The translations under genes were made by a program, and so were the position numbers. DNA of 64,000 nucleotides from Simmondsia chinensis. Lineage: Eukaryota; Streptophyta; Magnoliopsida; Caryophyllales; Simmondsiaceae. Below, in pieces: positions 22,777 to 36,500 of this stretch; positions within the stretch are counted from its first letter, which is position 1; every line of letters starts with the position of its first letter. The DNA lies in contig JAGTTD010000013.1 of NCBI GenBank assembly GCA_018398585.1, forward strand, positions 6,668,492 to 6,732,491, in the 5' to 3' direction. A model generated the notes under the pieces. It saw only the letters and a program-made list of their open reading frames with translations, made no database searches and was not told where the DNA came from.

Positions 22777-22860
22777 TTCTTTACAAAATCACAAAAATCA
22801 TTTGCCTACATTCAAATTGGGCCAAAATGTAAAAAAGAAACAAAACATGGATGGGCTTTT

Positions 22861-24493
22861 TCACGTGGCTGTAGTTTCACACTTGAGAATGGCGGATTTA
22901 AGGTGGGCCTGAAGACTGGGCCTGGAAGAGGAGAGTACAATTTCATTCCAAACAGATCCATTGGGCTCTATAAATGGGCCTGCGGATGGGCCGGAGTGGA
23001 GCTCGTAAATGGACTCAGCTTCATGGTTGAGGTTGGCAAGTATCTCCATACATTTAATCTCTTCTGGGTCCACCAATAGCCTGCTTTCTCTGTCTTTCCA
23101 TCCTATTAACTTCATTTTTTAAAACCATTCTATTATTATTATTATTATTATTATTACTACTACTATTATAATCATCCTCGATAAAAAAAATAGGGGCTTT
23201 TTTAAATAGTAAAAAAATCTTGAAAAGTTATCATTTTTTTCACTTAATCACCATAACTTTCTGATTTTTCAGAAAACTACTCGGAAAGTATAAAACTTTT
23301 CAATCAACTACCTTAAATCACATTGTTAACTATCCATTAAATATTACGTAACCTTCACATGGAATTTAGCTAACTTTTTAAAATTTTTTTTTTTGGTGTA
23401 CATAAAGCATAAGTTCAGATTGGTAAAATTAGCAGTGCATTCATGTGCCAATCCCCCACCTAGGTTTCATCCGAGGGGGTTTAAAAGAGCATGATTTGAA
23501 CTTCAGTGGGGGAGGGGGTAAAAATGCTTTTCTAGCTTATTTACTCTAAGTCATGCTTAATAATTAGTTTAAAATCTATATAAATGCCACTAGCAGGTTA
23601 TGAGTGAACAACGGTATGATTTGATGTAGTTAATTGAAAATTTTCAAAGCTTTGGAGGCAATTTTCTAAAAAATTAAAAAGTTGGGCTTAAAAACTATCG
23701 AGCCCAAATAAAAATTTTATTTTAAGAGTTTAAAATTACTTTTGTCCAAACAAATCCAAAAAGGCTAGTATTATATAGAATATTTTTTGTTAATATCAGA
23801 AAAATTGTCCTATCAGTAATTAAAAATAAAAAAAAAACTTTGTTAATAACGTTGCCCTAAATCTCATCCTAAGTATATATAATTTATATAGTCTTGAAAT
23901 TTCTCAAAATTAAAATTATATAATTTTATTGAGTTTATTAAACGAGCATTGAATTGAGGCACATATGCTACATCAATTCTTCCATATTGTCGTTTTGCCA
24001 TGCTGCGTTTAATTCATATTAAGCATTTTGCATATTCTTAATGAGTCAATCATTTAGCTTCGGTGCCTCTTGTCTCATCTATATTTTGTACATTTTCAAC
24101 AACAATTTGAATGGATAATATTGCAATTCTCATCATTATCTTTAGCATTTTGATTCGAGTTCATGTTCTTAGCAAGCCAAGCTCGGGCCCATGATTTTAA
24201 GACTTTGCGAGTTTCGAGTCGAGCAATTGAAAGACTCCAAGTTGAGCCTCAATTTAAGTGAGCTCCAACTCAAGCTCTGCTCGATCTGTTTATTTACACC
24301 CCTATTCATGACTCGAGCTCGAATATGCATATCTGCATTTATTAATTATATTTGTGTATTTTTTTTCATTTTTCTCTTTATTTTTAGTTCTATCCTCAAA
24401 ACTTATGTGTGTACCATGCAGCTTTTTTAATGATTTCCAGCGTCTTTGATTTTTAGCTAACTTCCAAGTATTCTAGTTATCTCATTTATATAA

Positions 24494-24546
<53 letters not shown>

Positions 24547-27500
24547 TCACATTGTTATAAGAGGGTGAATAGCCATTATCCAAAATAATATAAAAGCAAT
24601 AAAATATTTCTAAATTAGCTTTTTAAAAAAACTATTTTCCTAAATGGCCTCCATGTCATCATTTATTTTCTTACTTTTATTTTTTAATATGTTTATAATT
24701 TTTTAAATTTATCATATTTTATATATTATAATAAATAAATTTTAAATAAAACTATTTATACACAAATTTAATCTAAATATTTTATTAATTTATTTGTTAT
24801 GATTAAGAAAATATTATAAATTTAAAAATTATAAATATATTCAAAATAAAATAAGAAACTAAAAAAAAAGTAAAAATAAAAAATAAAAAAGTTAAATGAT
24901 GACATTGATACCATCTGGGGAAATATTTTTTTTTTAAAGCTAGTTTTGAAAATATTTTTTATTTTAGTGTTATTTTGGACTTTGGCTCGAGGGTGAAAGC
25001 GTGAGAGGGGCGAATATTGTTCCTTCATTGTAATGGACGGCAAAGATTTGTTGAATATTTAAAAAAAAAATTTACAGCCCGTTCCCTTTAAGAGGGTTAG
25101 AAAAAAAGGAGTAAGGGAAGGAAATTATTTTTTTTTTTCAATACTCAACAAATATTAGCCATAAATTATTATTTTCTTAATGTCCAATAAATCTTGGCTG
25201 TCTATTACAATAGATGGTTAGGATTCGCCCCTCTCACACTTTCAACCTCTCCTAACGACGCGACACTATATATATATATATATTTAGTTTTTACAAAAAT
25301 GGGAAGAGAGAGAGAGAGAGAGAGAGAGCGCTTACGCGAGGGGGGCCGAAGACGGAGTTGGAGTAAAGACGAGCGTTGTCAACGAGCTGACAATAAGAAG
25401 AGAAGGCGCTCGCAAATCTCTTGTGTGACCTCAACTGTGACTTCACCCTCACTGCCCTCCCTATCTTTATTGCTCTCCTTTTTTTTTCACCCAAAATTAC
25501 AAAAATATCGTTAATTGAAAAATTTTACATGTGAGTATAGTTAAAAATGTTTCATATTATAGTTGCGATATGTATATGTTTGCTCAATGTGTTAGGCTTG
25601 AGACTTAATAAAATTTTACAAGTTGTATGCTGGACGTACCTGATACCTCTCACAACGGCTAAATAAGCGTCACAAACCACGCCAACGAGCTCGATCCGAT
25701 AGGGCTTTCTCTTGGCACCATTGCCTTGCTCGTCCTCTTCGTCCACCTTCTCCCAATAGTTCTCCGTGATGGTGCCATCCTCCTCCACCTTGTACCCGAC
25801 CCCCATTCGGTACCGATATTTGTGAACGTTACGGGCCATGGCTATAGTTTGCTCGACAAAGGGAACCCATGATAATGTTCCATCCATTATTACATCCCTC
25901 CCTTCGTTCAAAACTGTCACTAATAGAGACGATGCTGCATCTGTTGACGATTGGTGCACCTAAAATTTTTTTAATAATTGAAAGATATTATTATTAATCA
26001 TAATAATTAAAAACATATGCTGTATGCTATGAGATCAATATTACTTGGCAAGAGCAAAAGCCCAAGAAAACACACCACAAAAAATAACAGAGACATTCGA
26101 AGGACAAAATACAATTTTTCTTTTACTTTTTTTTTTCTTTTTCACCGTTCCTGCAGTTGCGCTTTCTATTCACTTAAAATTTTTTATGTATAACGGATTA
26201 AGTTAGAGCCAGTAGACTAATTCAGTGGCCCAAAAGGTTTGAGTAGTGGGATTTGAACCTCAAATCCAATATTCAATTAGCATGTGAAATTCAAGTGTTT
26301 TACTACTTATACATTAGCGAGCCAATGGAGGGAGCATTACCAATTCAGCAGTTTGAAGCATGTCACCATGATGGCCAGAAGAGCTGAGTTTCTGGTAGAT
26401 CACATCGGTCTCCTTGAAAGCATCTGCTTCCACTACCACTGCATTTGCCGCCACTCCTGACCAGAATGGCCTGCACCACTTCATGTTAACATGGAACAAA
26501 TTTGACCCTTTGTCTGAGTTGATAATTTGAAGCAGAACTTCTAGGCCATAGGACTTGCATTGTAGTTAGTTTAAGGGCACAATATGAAGATTTTTCAGGA
26601 GATCATCTGTTGTATTATTGTCTTAATATTACATGAAACTCACATTTTTGTACTATTGTGTGTGTTAAAGTAACTAGTCTCGAACAAGGATATTGACGAA
26701 GCTGCTCTACTTGATATTTCTCCTTCCATGTTCGACCTTTCATGCTCAAATCTTAGTTTTAACGACAGTCTACTTCCATATTACGAGTTCATTGTCAAGA
26801 AAATTTTTTAGTACATATATCATCAAAAGCACCATTCTCAATATCCTTAGGGCTCTCGTCTAAGCAGGGTCTTTGGGGGGAGTGGATGTATGCAACTTTC
26901 TTCTTTCAGGGTTTCCTAGAACCCCAAACCTAAGGGGTGCGACACGAGGACTTTCCAGGAGGTCATCTATCTTGATACTACCCCAACACACTTAGTGTAT
27001 ATATCATCACGATGATAAAATAAAAATGAGAAAATTACTCTTTGAGTATGTCTTTGAGGACAGTGCTCTTGCCGGCGCCCATACCGCCACCCATGAGGAG
27101 GAGCACCGGACTCCGTTGGCTGTGAGCCACCGGCACCATGACTTCCGTACACTTGGCATCGCTGTTGCCGTTGGATGTGCTTATGCCGCCGATGGCCTTC
27201 ATCTCCTCCACCAACGTAGAGAATACTCTTGTCACCTTCAACTCTTTCAGTACTCTCTCAAATCTTTGCTTCCTTTCCAAATTCAAAAAAAAAAAAAAAA
27301 AAAAAAAAAAAAGGAGAAAAATGATTAAATTGGAAAATTAGTATATGTAATATGTTAAAAAAAAAAAATTGTCATGTTAGGATATAAAATTAGTAATTTG
27401 CTTCACCTAACAACTTAAAAGTTTTTGAGACAGTTAATTTGACCGATAGATTACAAGTTCGAATCTCAAGAATGTCAGGCTTTTAGTGTGGAGCCTAGTT

Positions 27501-30500
27501 TTATATTGTTATGGGCCAAGTCCAATGGAGTGGAAGATCGGGTTTGGGCCCAGGTTGAGGTCCAGCCACAGCTTAATAGATTAGGATTTTATACGTGCAC
27601 CTGTTTAAACCCAGCTCTAGGGTTTCAGAGAGTATTGTAAATTGAAGAAAACTCTCTGTAACAATTCCAACGTGTTAGAAAAAATCTGAAACAAACTTGA
27701 TATGCTCTGATACCAATTGTTAGGAAAATCTAACCCTGACAAATCTGGTATTCACGATACCAATTTGTAATATGGATACTTGATGCGGAATTGTTAGCCG
27801 TAATAACTTGATTCGATTCAAATACTAGAACTCACACAAAAGAGAAGTAAACAAAATAGGTAAAGGGAAGAACAAACGAAACAACACACAATGATTTACG
27901 TGGAAACCCTTCTTCAATCGAGAGGGGAGAAAACCACGGGCGGAGATAGAGAATCTTTATTGAGTATGAATAATGGAAGGATTACAGCGACACTTCCTCT
28001 GAATGAGATCTATGAAAGAATTATGAAGCACTTTCTCTTAACTCTCGTAATGCTCTCAAATTGATGATGACGGCTGACCTCACTTTAATTGGATTCTGAT
28101 TGGATGGCGTCTCTCTTTGATTGGATACTTAAAATGTACCCCCTAACCCTATATTTTTACTAAATGGCTAGGGTTACGTGAAACAGACACCCAATCGATC
28201 CGCCCTCTCTCGGCCAAACATTGAATTTCTTCTTAATTCACCCGATCGATCGAACATCCCCCGATCGATCGGTGACCCCTCGGCAACCCATAAATCCTAA
28301 ATACATAAATTTGAAGCATATTCCTAACACAACGTAAAAAAAATTCTCCCCGCAACTCCGTAGACGTAAGCATTTTTGGCCAAACCAAGTAAATCTGTGT
28401 GTTCGTTTTTATTTTCTTGTTAAATTTTTCGTTGTGTTTAGTTGTTACGTTTTCTAACATTAATTACGCTATTGTTATTTTCTTTTTTTAGAATATCAAA
28501 AATACTATTGTAACTTATAGATTATATGCACTATTTTCCAATCAAAATACAATGTATTAATTGTGGGTTCAATTTCTAATAACAACTGAGTTATAAAAAC
28601 AAGAAAAAACAATTAATTAATTAAAGGACACATGTTAAAAAAATCCTTATAATAATAGGATATTGTGATTAATAAAACAAATATTATTACTTTTAAAATG
28701 TGATTTGAAGTGAATAATAGGTATAAGATTTTATAAAATCACTATAACACCATAAATATTTTTTTCCTGATAACAACATTATTCTTTATAATTATAATAA
28801 TAGGACGTTGTTAATAATATAAAAATTATTAATTTCAAGGCGTGATTCGTAGTGAATAATAGCCATAAAATTTTATAAAATTGATCTCCATTATTAACGT
28901 TTTTGCCCTGATAATACATTACTTTAGTAATAACTATAATAAATAATAATAATAGAAAAATATACTTATAGATTTTATTATTATAAAATTTTAATGGTCA
29001 TTTATTGACATAGATTAGTGGTTAGAAACACCGGAGGCTAGAGGCATTATTCAAGCTCGATTCATACTGGAGACAGTTTCCCGTGTCTATTTTATCAATG
29101 TTAAAAAAAAAGAAAAAGAAACTACTTATAGATTTTATTATTATTTTTAGTATATGTGTAAATTTGAGGTAAAATATCACTAAAACAAATGACTATAGCC
29201 GTAAGTTGTTCTTGTTTTCAACAACCTAAGTTGAATATATAATGGGAATTTATAGCAGAGTTAGCAAGATATCAGGAAGTGTTTGTGACAAGGCCGAGGT
29301 TTGAGTCTCCATATGACGCATCCATTTTGTCCGACCGGAGTTGAGCCCGTGAAAGCTAAATTTTAATTTGCAATAGTTTTTATTCTAAACAACGTATTTC
29401 CACATTTACAAAAGAAAATAAAGCCACCGGATGGATAAGTATGGACATGTCACCTTAGAAACCCAAGAGGGTACCAACACGCAAGCACCGAATCCCATTA
29501 GAACTTCCAAATTAGGCGTGCTTGGGCGAGAGTAGTACCAAGATGGGTGACCTTCTGGGAAATCTTCGTGTTGCACACCTCAGGTTGGGGGTTCTCGGAA
29601 ATAGCTTCCCTTTAGGGTACCCTGAAGGGCGAAGGCTGCGTACATCCACCCTCCGGACCCTGCTTAGGTAGGAGCCCTTGGAGCATTGGAAATGTTACTT
29701 TGGTTTGTTGCTTTATGTCACCTCCGAAATTATTCAGCTTTTTTGGTATCACATTCCTCAATGTTTGTTTATTAAGTATTATTTTGGGAAATGACTCTAA
29801 AGTATTCAAATAGCTCGTAAAATTAATTATTCTTGTAGCATATATTTAACTACCTAATTAAGTATAAGGTGCTACTATGTATAATATTATAGTCACAAGC
29901 AATAGATCAATGATAAAATAATAATAACTACTCTATTTGCAAGACAATGATCAGAAGTTTGAGTTTTATTTCTTCCTTTCCAAACCTTATGTTCACCACA
30001 AACATAGGCTATTGTTATTATTAGAGTAATATTTGTTATCATCAGATTGATAATGTGACTTATAATGAATAATAATAAAAGAATTTTATAAAATTACTTT
30101 GACTCTTACTATAACATACCCTAGAAATAAAAAGGGTAATCCATAATCACAATAGAGAATGTGGATTAACTAAACATGAGAATAATATTTACAAAATTTT
30201 GCTTTTGGGCACATGATAGACAAACGAGTTTTTCTTTCATGTGCCAAGATATATTGATTATATTTTTTTATTTCTTTTTTTGATAAATTAACCCATTGTT
30301 ATGGAGAATTGTAACTGACAATTAATATGATACATTTTAATTGAGAATATTACATAAATTTAAAAAATACAATAAATGCAAGAAAATTAATTTTAAAAAG
30401 TATAATTAATATACGTTGACATGTGACGTTTAGACATAACAAACTCTAGTTAGAATTATGAAAAATAAAAGCTAATTATTGCTATCTAAGGTCACTAATT

Positions 30501-33500
30501 CATTCATATTAAATAATTAGATAATGATCCAATTGATTGTTTGGTGATGATCTAATTGCCAACGCAATATCTTACTAATACACCTGTAAATGAAGAACTA
30601 GCCAAGCCAGAATTCTCCACATTATAGGTAGCGGCTAGCTTTGTCTATATTTAATTTGGCCCGGTTCAGGCATGGCTTAAAGCTCGTGACAAGCTTGAAA
30701 ACTTTTAACTGGAGCTCGTATGGGCTTATGGACTCTGGCTTGGCTCAGCTCAGTTGAGCTTGAGTTGAACTCAGTGAGCTCCGTACTATATAATTCACCT
30801 TGTTCAAGCTCATGTAAACTCAATATAAGGTTGTTTAGGCTCGATTTTGTCTCATTCAACCAAAACTTAGCTTGAGTAGACAAATTTAGACCCTCAAACT
30901 ATATCGATATGGGCTCGTTTATGCTTGCATGCCTACGAGCTTGAACTGTGCTAGGCTTGGACTGGCTTGTTGAAAATATGGCTAATATAATCATAAAACA
31001 ACCTGATTCTTGACGCAGGCCTGCCTTCATAATTGGCAGATAGATTGGCGGGAGACACTTGGCGAGTCGCCAGGCCTGGCGAGCAGAAGAAGCGGTTGGT
31101 TGAAAAGGGCTAGAAGAGTTTAATACCAATTAGGATGCTTAATTTAGGTTAGTAGGTTCCTATTAATTATCTTTGTATTTATCTCTTTTATATTTTAGCC
31201 TTTATTCTAGTAGGATCACACGGATTGCTAGATGAAGCACACAGATTGCGATATCAATCGTTGATCTTAAATTAGGAGTTTGAGCCTAGCTAGAAAAGCA
31301 CCTCTATTTAAAGAGAGGGCTAGCTAGGGTTTTAAGGGGATTCAATTTCTAGATTAATTTTCATAATTTGTTAGTTCTTTCTATTCTCGAGTTGTGAGAA
31401 TTACGATAGACTCTATTTTTCTCTTGTTCTTTTTTTTTTTTTTTTTGGTAATAAGAATTGAGGGAAGGCTGTTGAACCTTTCCGTTCCCGTTAATTTCCA
31501 TCCATGCACTGATCAGTTGGTATCAGAGCTCAGAACGACTTCTGAGATGACCTGTGGCCGATAGAGATACGTCGCCGTTAGATACCTATATGAGCATGAT
31601 TTTCAACAGCAAACCGAGAAGAGATTTGAGAACTTGAAAGAGAGATCCCGGCAAATTGAGCTATGTTTGGTTTAATTGGGAGTGAGATCCAACCATACAC
31701 TGATGGCTCAGCCTCAAAACACACCTGTGGGGGGTGACGAGGAAGAAAGGACGAGAATATCCACGAGCAATATCCGGAGGTTGAAGACCATGGGCAAACG
31801 TGCGAGAGACTCGGCTGAATATCGGAGCTTCTAGTTGTTTAGGCAATCAGGGTGGAAGTTCGGGCTTCGGAAAGAATTTCCTGAGTTTGAAGGTGATAAC
31901 GTCATAGTGGAGGAAGAGGCTCAGGACGAGCTGGCATTACTAGACAAAAAGGAGGTAGCGGGTGACGAGGGTCACTTGCTATTGGTCGGGAAAATTGGCT
32001 TCACACTTAAGGAAGCAGACGGAGATGAATGGCTTCGACATAACATCCACCAGACGACATGTACAATTAGCGAGAGGGTATGCCACCTAGTTATCAACTC
32101 TGGGAGCTGAGACAACGACATCTCTGAGGAAGCCGTCCAGAAGCTAGGGTTGGAGACCGAAGAGTATCCGAACCCTTACAAATTTTCATGGGTTGAGAAA
32201 GGAGACAAAGTAATGGTAACCAAATGTTGTTTGATTAGTTTCTTGATTGGGACAAAGTACCCAGACGCAGTGTGGTGCGATGTTGTAGCCATAAATGTGT
32301 GTCATCTACTATTGGGAAGACCTCGGCAATATGATAGAGGCACTATACATGACGGCAGAAAGAACACGTATAGCTTTATCTTTAAGGGAAAAAGGAACAT
32401 CTTGTTGCCCAAGAAAGATGAGGCGCCACGTGCGTCGAAGACCTAAATTCGGAAGATAGGGATGTGTTCGCCAATGTAGTTGGCGAGGTAGAGACGGTGT
32501 CTACATTGATAGGTGACATCAAGAGAGAACCTATCTTTAATGAGCCAACCTATCTTAATTTGTCTTCTCTAGCCATCTTTGATGAGCCCATCTATGAAGA
32601 GGAGGAAGTGCTGGATGAGGTAGGGAGTCTGTCAGAGCAGGTTTGTCTAGAAGGGTTGGTTTATTTCTTACCGCCAACAAAGTGGGGTAGATTGGTTTCT
32701 AGACGAGACGTTACCAAGATGGCCTCATTGCCGAGTGAGCCTTGTAGAGCGCGAGGATAACATGCATCAAGTTTGGAAGCCGCTCACCAGGAGATATCCT
32801 AGAGAGAACCTGAAGGACAGATCAACTGCCTTGACGCTAATAGAGGACAGAACTTGGCAAACATGCCTTGGTAGTAAGACCGTCAATAAGCTCATTGTAC
32901 GATATCAAGTTCCCGCTCCTAGATTTGATGATTGTCTAGGGGAATTGCAAAAGGCGATGGTGTTTAGCAGATTGTGTTTGAAGGACGAATTCCACCAGAG
33001 TCGTGCCTTGCTTGGGGATTGGTGGAACATCATATTCGAAATCCAAGTATGGCTACCCATGAAGTATATGCATGGCTCCAATGTTGTGATGAACATAGAT
33101 GAACACTTTATGTGCCGTCTTTGGAAGCTACTGTGGAAGATGGTGAACATCGAGGAAGTTGGCGAGTACAAGAAGATAGTTGTACCATCGGGAGAGGACA
33201 TCAAGATGGAACAGGGAGAAGAGTTGGAGGAGGTACCGAGTACTGTGTTGCCGATGGAAAATAGCCCACATGGGGTTGAAGAAGCGCTGGAAGATGCTTT
33301 ATCTGATTGGCTTCATCATCGAGTGAGTATTATGAAGCGTGAGGAGTCCAGAAGGGACGGGACCTGGTTAGAAAATGTTAACGGCGGGACAAACAACTGG
33401 GTCACCATATATTAAGGTCTTTATGCACCACGACCAGATCTTCTAGCAGAGATGACAAGGATAATGTTGGGTATCCTTATCCGGCATTTTGTTTCCAAGA

Positions 33501-36500
33501 ACGTCAAGGGGTGGGAGCAGAAATTGATTGAAGTCGAACTACATTATAACACCAATAAGAATAGGGCCAGCTTGGAAATACAACAAGGTTGGTCCACTAA
33601 GTGCTTTTGAAAGAGTCTACCACCTATATGGGCAACTTGACAAGAGAACGACTTCCGACTTGGAAATACAATCAGGTTGAAGCCTTCAAAAGAGTCTATC
33701 GCCTACAACTACCAAGTGGATTGAAACCTTCAAAGTCATCAACATCAAGCACCTTGCTCCTTACCATGGTGAGAATTGTTCGGATGAAGCATGAATGAAT
33801 TCGAGGGCAAATTCTCTCCAGGCCGGGGAAGTTGATGCAACCCGAGTCGTGGTGAAGAATGATCGGGACGCATCATTGGTGAATTTGAGGGTGAATTCTC
33901 TCCAACTCGAAGAGGATGATGCAGCCGCATATTTGCCATGGCGGCTTACGGGTCCAAGCAGGGATGGCGCCACCAAGAGGAAAGCTTATCAGATTGATCT
34001 TGGTAAGCTGGAGTTTGGCAAGATTGGGGTCGGGCGCGCGGGAACATGGCTTAGTGAGAATAACCCGCATGATCCGTTTTCGAATCAGAGGACAAATTCT
34101 CTCCAACCCAGAGAAAATGACGCAGCTCTGCCTTCATAATTGGCGGATAACTTGGTGGGAGACACTTTGCGAGTAGCTAGGCCTGGCGAGTAGAAGACGC
34201 TGCTGGATGAAAGAGGCTAGAAGAATTTAATACCAACTAGGATGCTTAGTTTAGCTTATTAGGCTTCTATTAATTATTGTTGTATTTATCTCTTTCATAT
34301 TTTAGCCTTTATTCTTATAGGATCACATGGATTGCTAGATGAAGCATGCAAATTGCAATCTCAATCGTTGATCTTAAATTAAGAGTTTGAGTCTAACTAG
34401 GAAAGCTCCTCTATTTAAGGAGAGGGCTAGTTAGGGTTTTAAGGGGATTTAATTTCTAAATTAGTTTTCATAATTTGTTAGCTCTTTCTATTCTCAAGTT
34501 GTGAGAATTAGAATATAATCTATTTTCCTCTTGTTCTTTATTATTTTCGTAATAAGAATTAATATTGAACCTTTCCGCTCTAATTAATTTTCATCTACAC
34601 ACTGCATCAGTTCTTAGATCGGATCAGATTTGTTTTGGGATGGCCAGAAAATCAACGGCTAACTTCAATAAGGACTATAGATTTCTAGGCTTACATAACC
34701 TAGAAAATTAGGGTCCATGCACTAAAAATAAACAACATACAATAAGTCAGAGAAAATTTAAAAAGTCGAAAACAGTTTTTCCTTTTTGATAAAGTACCTC
34801 CTAATTAAGAAAATGTAAATTTAAACTGATATACCGAGTCTCAAAAGTAACAAGTTGATGTGTTAGTTATAATATGTGGGATAGCGAAGACGTTAATGTG
34901 GTGAAAATAATAAATATTAGCTAGTAGAGTTGTATGATTGATTTTGTGGTAACTCATGTCAGGTTTTAGAGGTTGACGAGACTTCATTATGATTCAACGG
35001 GTATGTAGTTTCTCTATAGTACGTGAATAATACTGATCCTACAACCTTTGAGCTTATTTTTTAACTTCCCTATATTTCTGACATTATTTTGTTACTTGTT
35101 GGAGAACATATAAGCTCTTTGTTTGTTAGAGAGCTAACTGCTTTCTATTATAATCAAACACCTTTTAGGCTTGTATTTTCTAATTATTAAACTAATGTTA
35201 TCCAATATTTGACAAAATTAACCCAAAGTTTTTTTTTTTTTTTTTTTGATAATTGATTCTTTATTCAAAAAACATCAAAGCAAATTATAGGCAAAATATA
35301 TGACATAACAAGCAATATAACATTACATCCAAACAACTAGAGGTTCAAGTCTACTAGCTCCGTTCTTGGATAACGAGTTTGCAATATGATTAGCTTCTTG
35401 TTTGTCGATATAGATTATTATAGAAAAATAAAGAAATGAAAAGATTTTTTAACTCTTAAGTCACATGATTAAATATATATTTGCTTTGTTAAAAAATAAT
35501 TTTTAATGGGAAAAGGTCAACCCACCATAAGCCCAGGCTCATTCGAGCTGGCAAATTGGATTTGTTTGGATTTTTTTGACAGTTAATTTCCAAACTTATT
35601 TCAAGGTTACTTAGTATACATGTCTTTATAATTTTTTGAATAATATTATATTTGCTAACAAAAAACCCGATTATCTGGTAAATCCCGACCCATGCAGCGA
35701 ACCACACACCGCATGTGCCAGTTAAGTCAGAGATTTTTTGGGAAGAGGTTCAAAGGAAGAATCGACCTCCATGTCTTTTAGCCTAAAGAAACACACCACA
35801 TATAATATAATTTTATGAATAATACTATAATCAAAGTAAAATTATTATTTCTAAGACAATTTTATGACTCTTCTACCGTGCTTGCCTTTTGGCAAAAAAA
35901 TTTGTGGCTCTTAATTTTTGAAAGTTATACAATTACTCTTGCTATAGTAACTTTTAGCCAGACAAAAACAACTTCATTTCTTATAATTAAATATTAATAT
36001 CCAACATGACATAAGCAAATTGCACAAATAAATTATTTCATATGAAAACAAAAAAGAAAAGGGGAAAAAAAAAGGCATGGATCACGTTGATGTTTATGAA
36101 GACTAACCTAGTAGCTGCCATGACAAGTTCCTTGAGCTTTGTTTTCCTCTCTCCATCGTCGCTACTCAACACCTATAACTGTTAACTGTTAATCGGACTT
36201 CTTATATTTTCTTTTTTTATGTTGTGAGATATTATTTACAGCCTAGATCTATATCTTTTGCTTACAAAGAGAACAACGATTCATAAAATCGAGATTTTTT
36301 TTTTTTTTTTTTTTGTATATCTCCTTGCAGTTTAAGTTTTTAAAAAAACGCTTCGTGTAAAATCAGAAAAATAATATAAAAAATGATACACTGTGTGTGT
36401 ATCTTGGGTCTCTACGTGGATGTCGTTGTACCTGGGCGATGACGAGAGGAGTTTGGCCCCAGTGAAACGCAAAGTAGCTAAGTATGCAACAATCAAGTTC

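Larger units (their letters stand above)
31011..34609 (+). mobile_element. Ty3/gypsy element, internally deleted
   Basis: LTRs 31011-31515 and 34118-34609 (TGACGCAG start, ATCA end) enclose 2.6 kb. The primer site TTGGTATCAGAGC at 31517 is initiator-Met type. The flanks ATTCT (31006-31010) and GTTCT (34610-34614) are a near-match target duplication. Protease, part of reverse transcriptase, an integrase tail and a chromo-end-like tail are present in order, with RNase H and most of integrase lost. Inserted in intron 3 of the NAD kinase gene, antisense to it. Confidence 0.88.

Noticed and set aside
22759..23079. Plus-strand frame of 106 residues
   Set aside because: Antisense shadow of the last NAD kinase exon.
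23390..23520. Possible SINE with a GGTTTCATCC-like box
   Set aside because: Boxes too poor and no second copy or target duplication.
27026..27341. Plus-strand frames near 27.1 kb
   Set aside because: Antisense to the P-loop exon of the NAD kinase gene.
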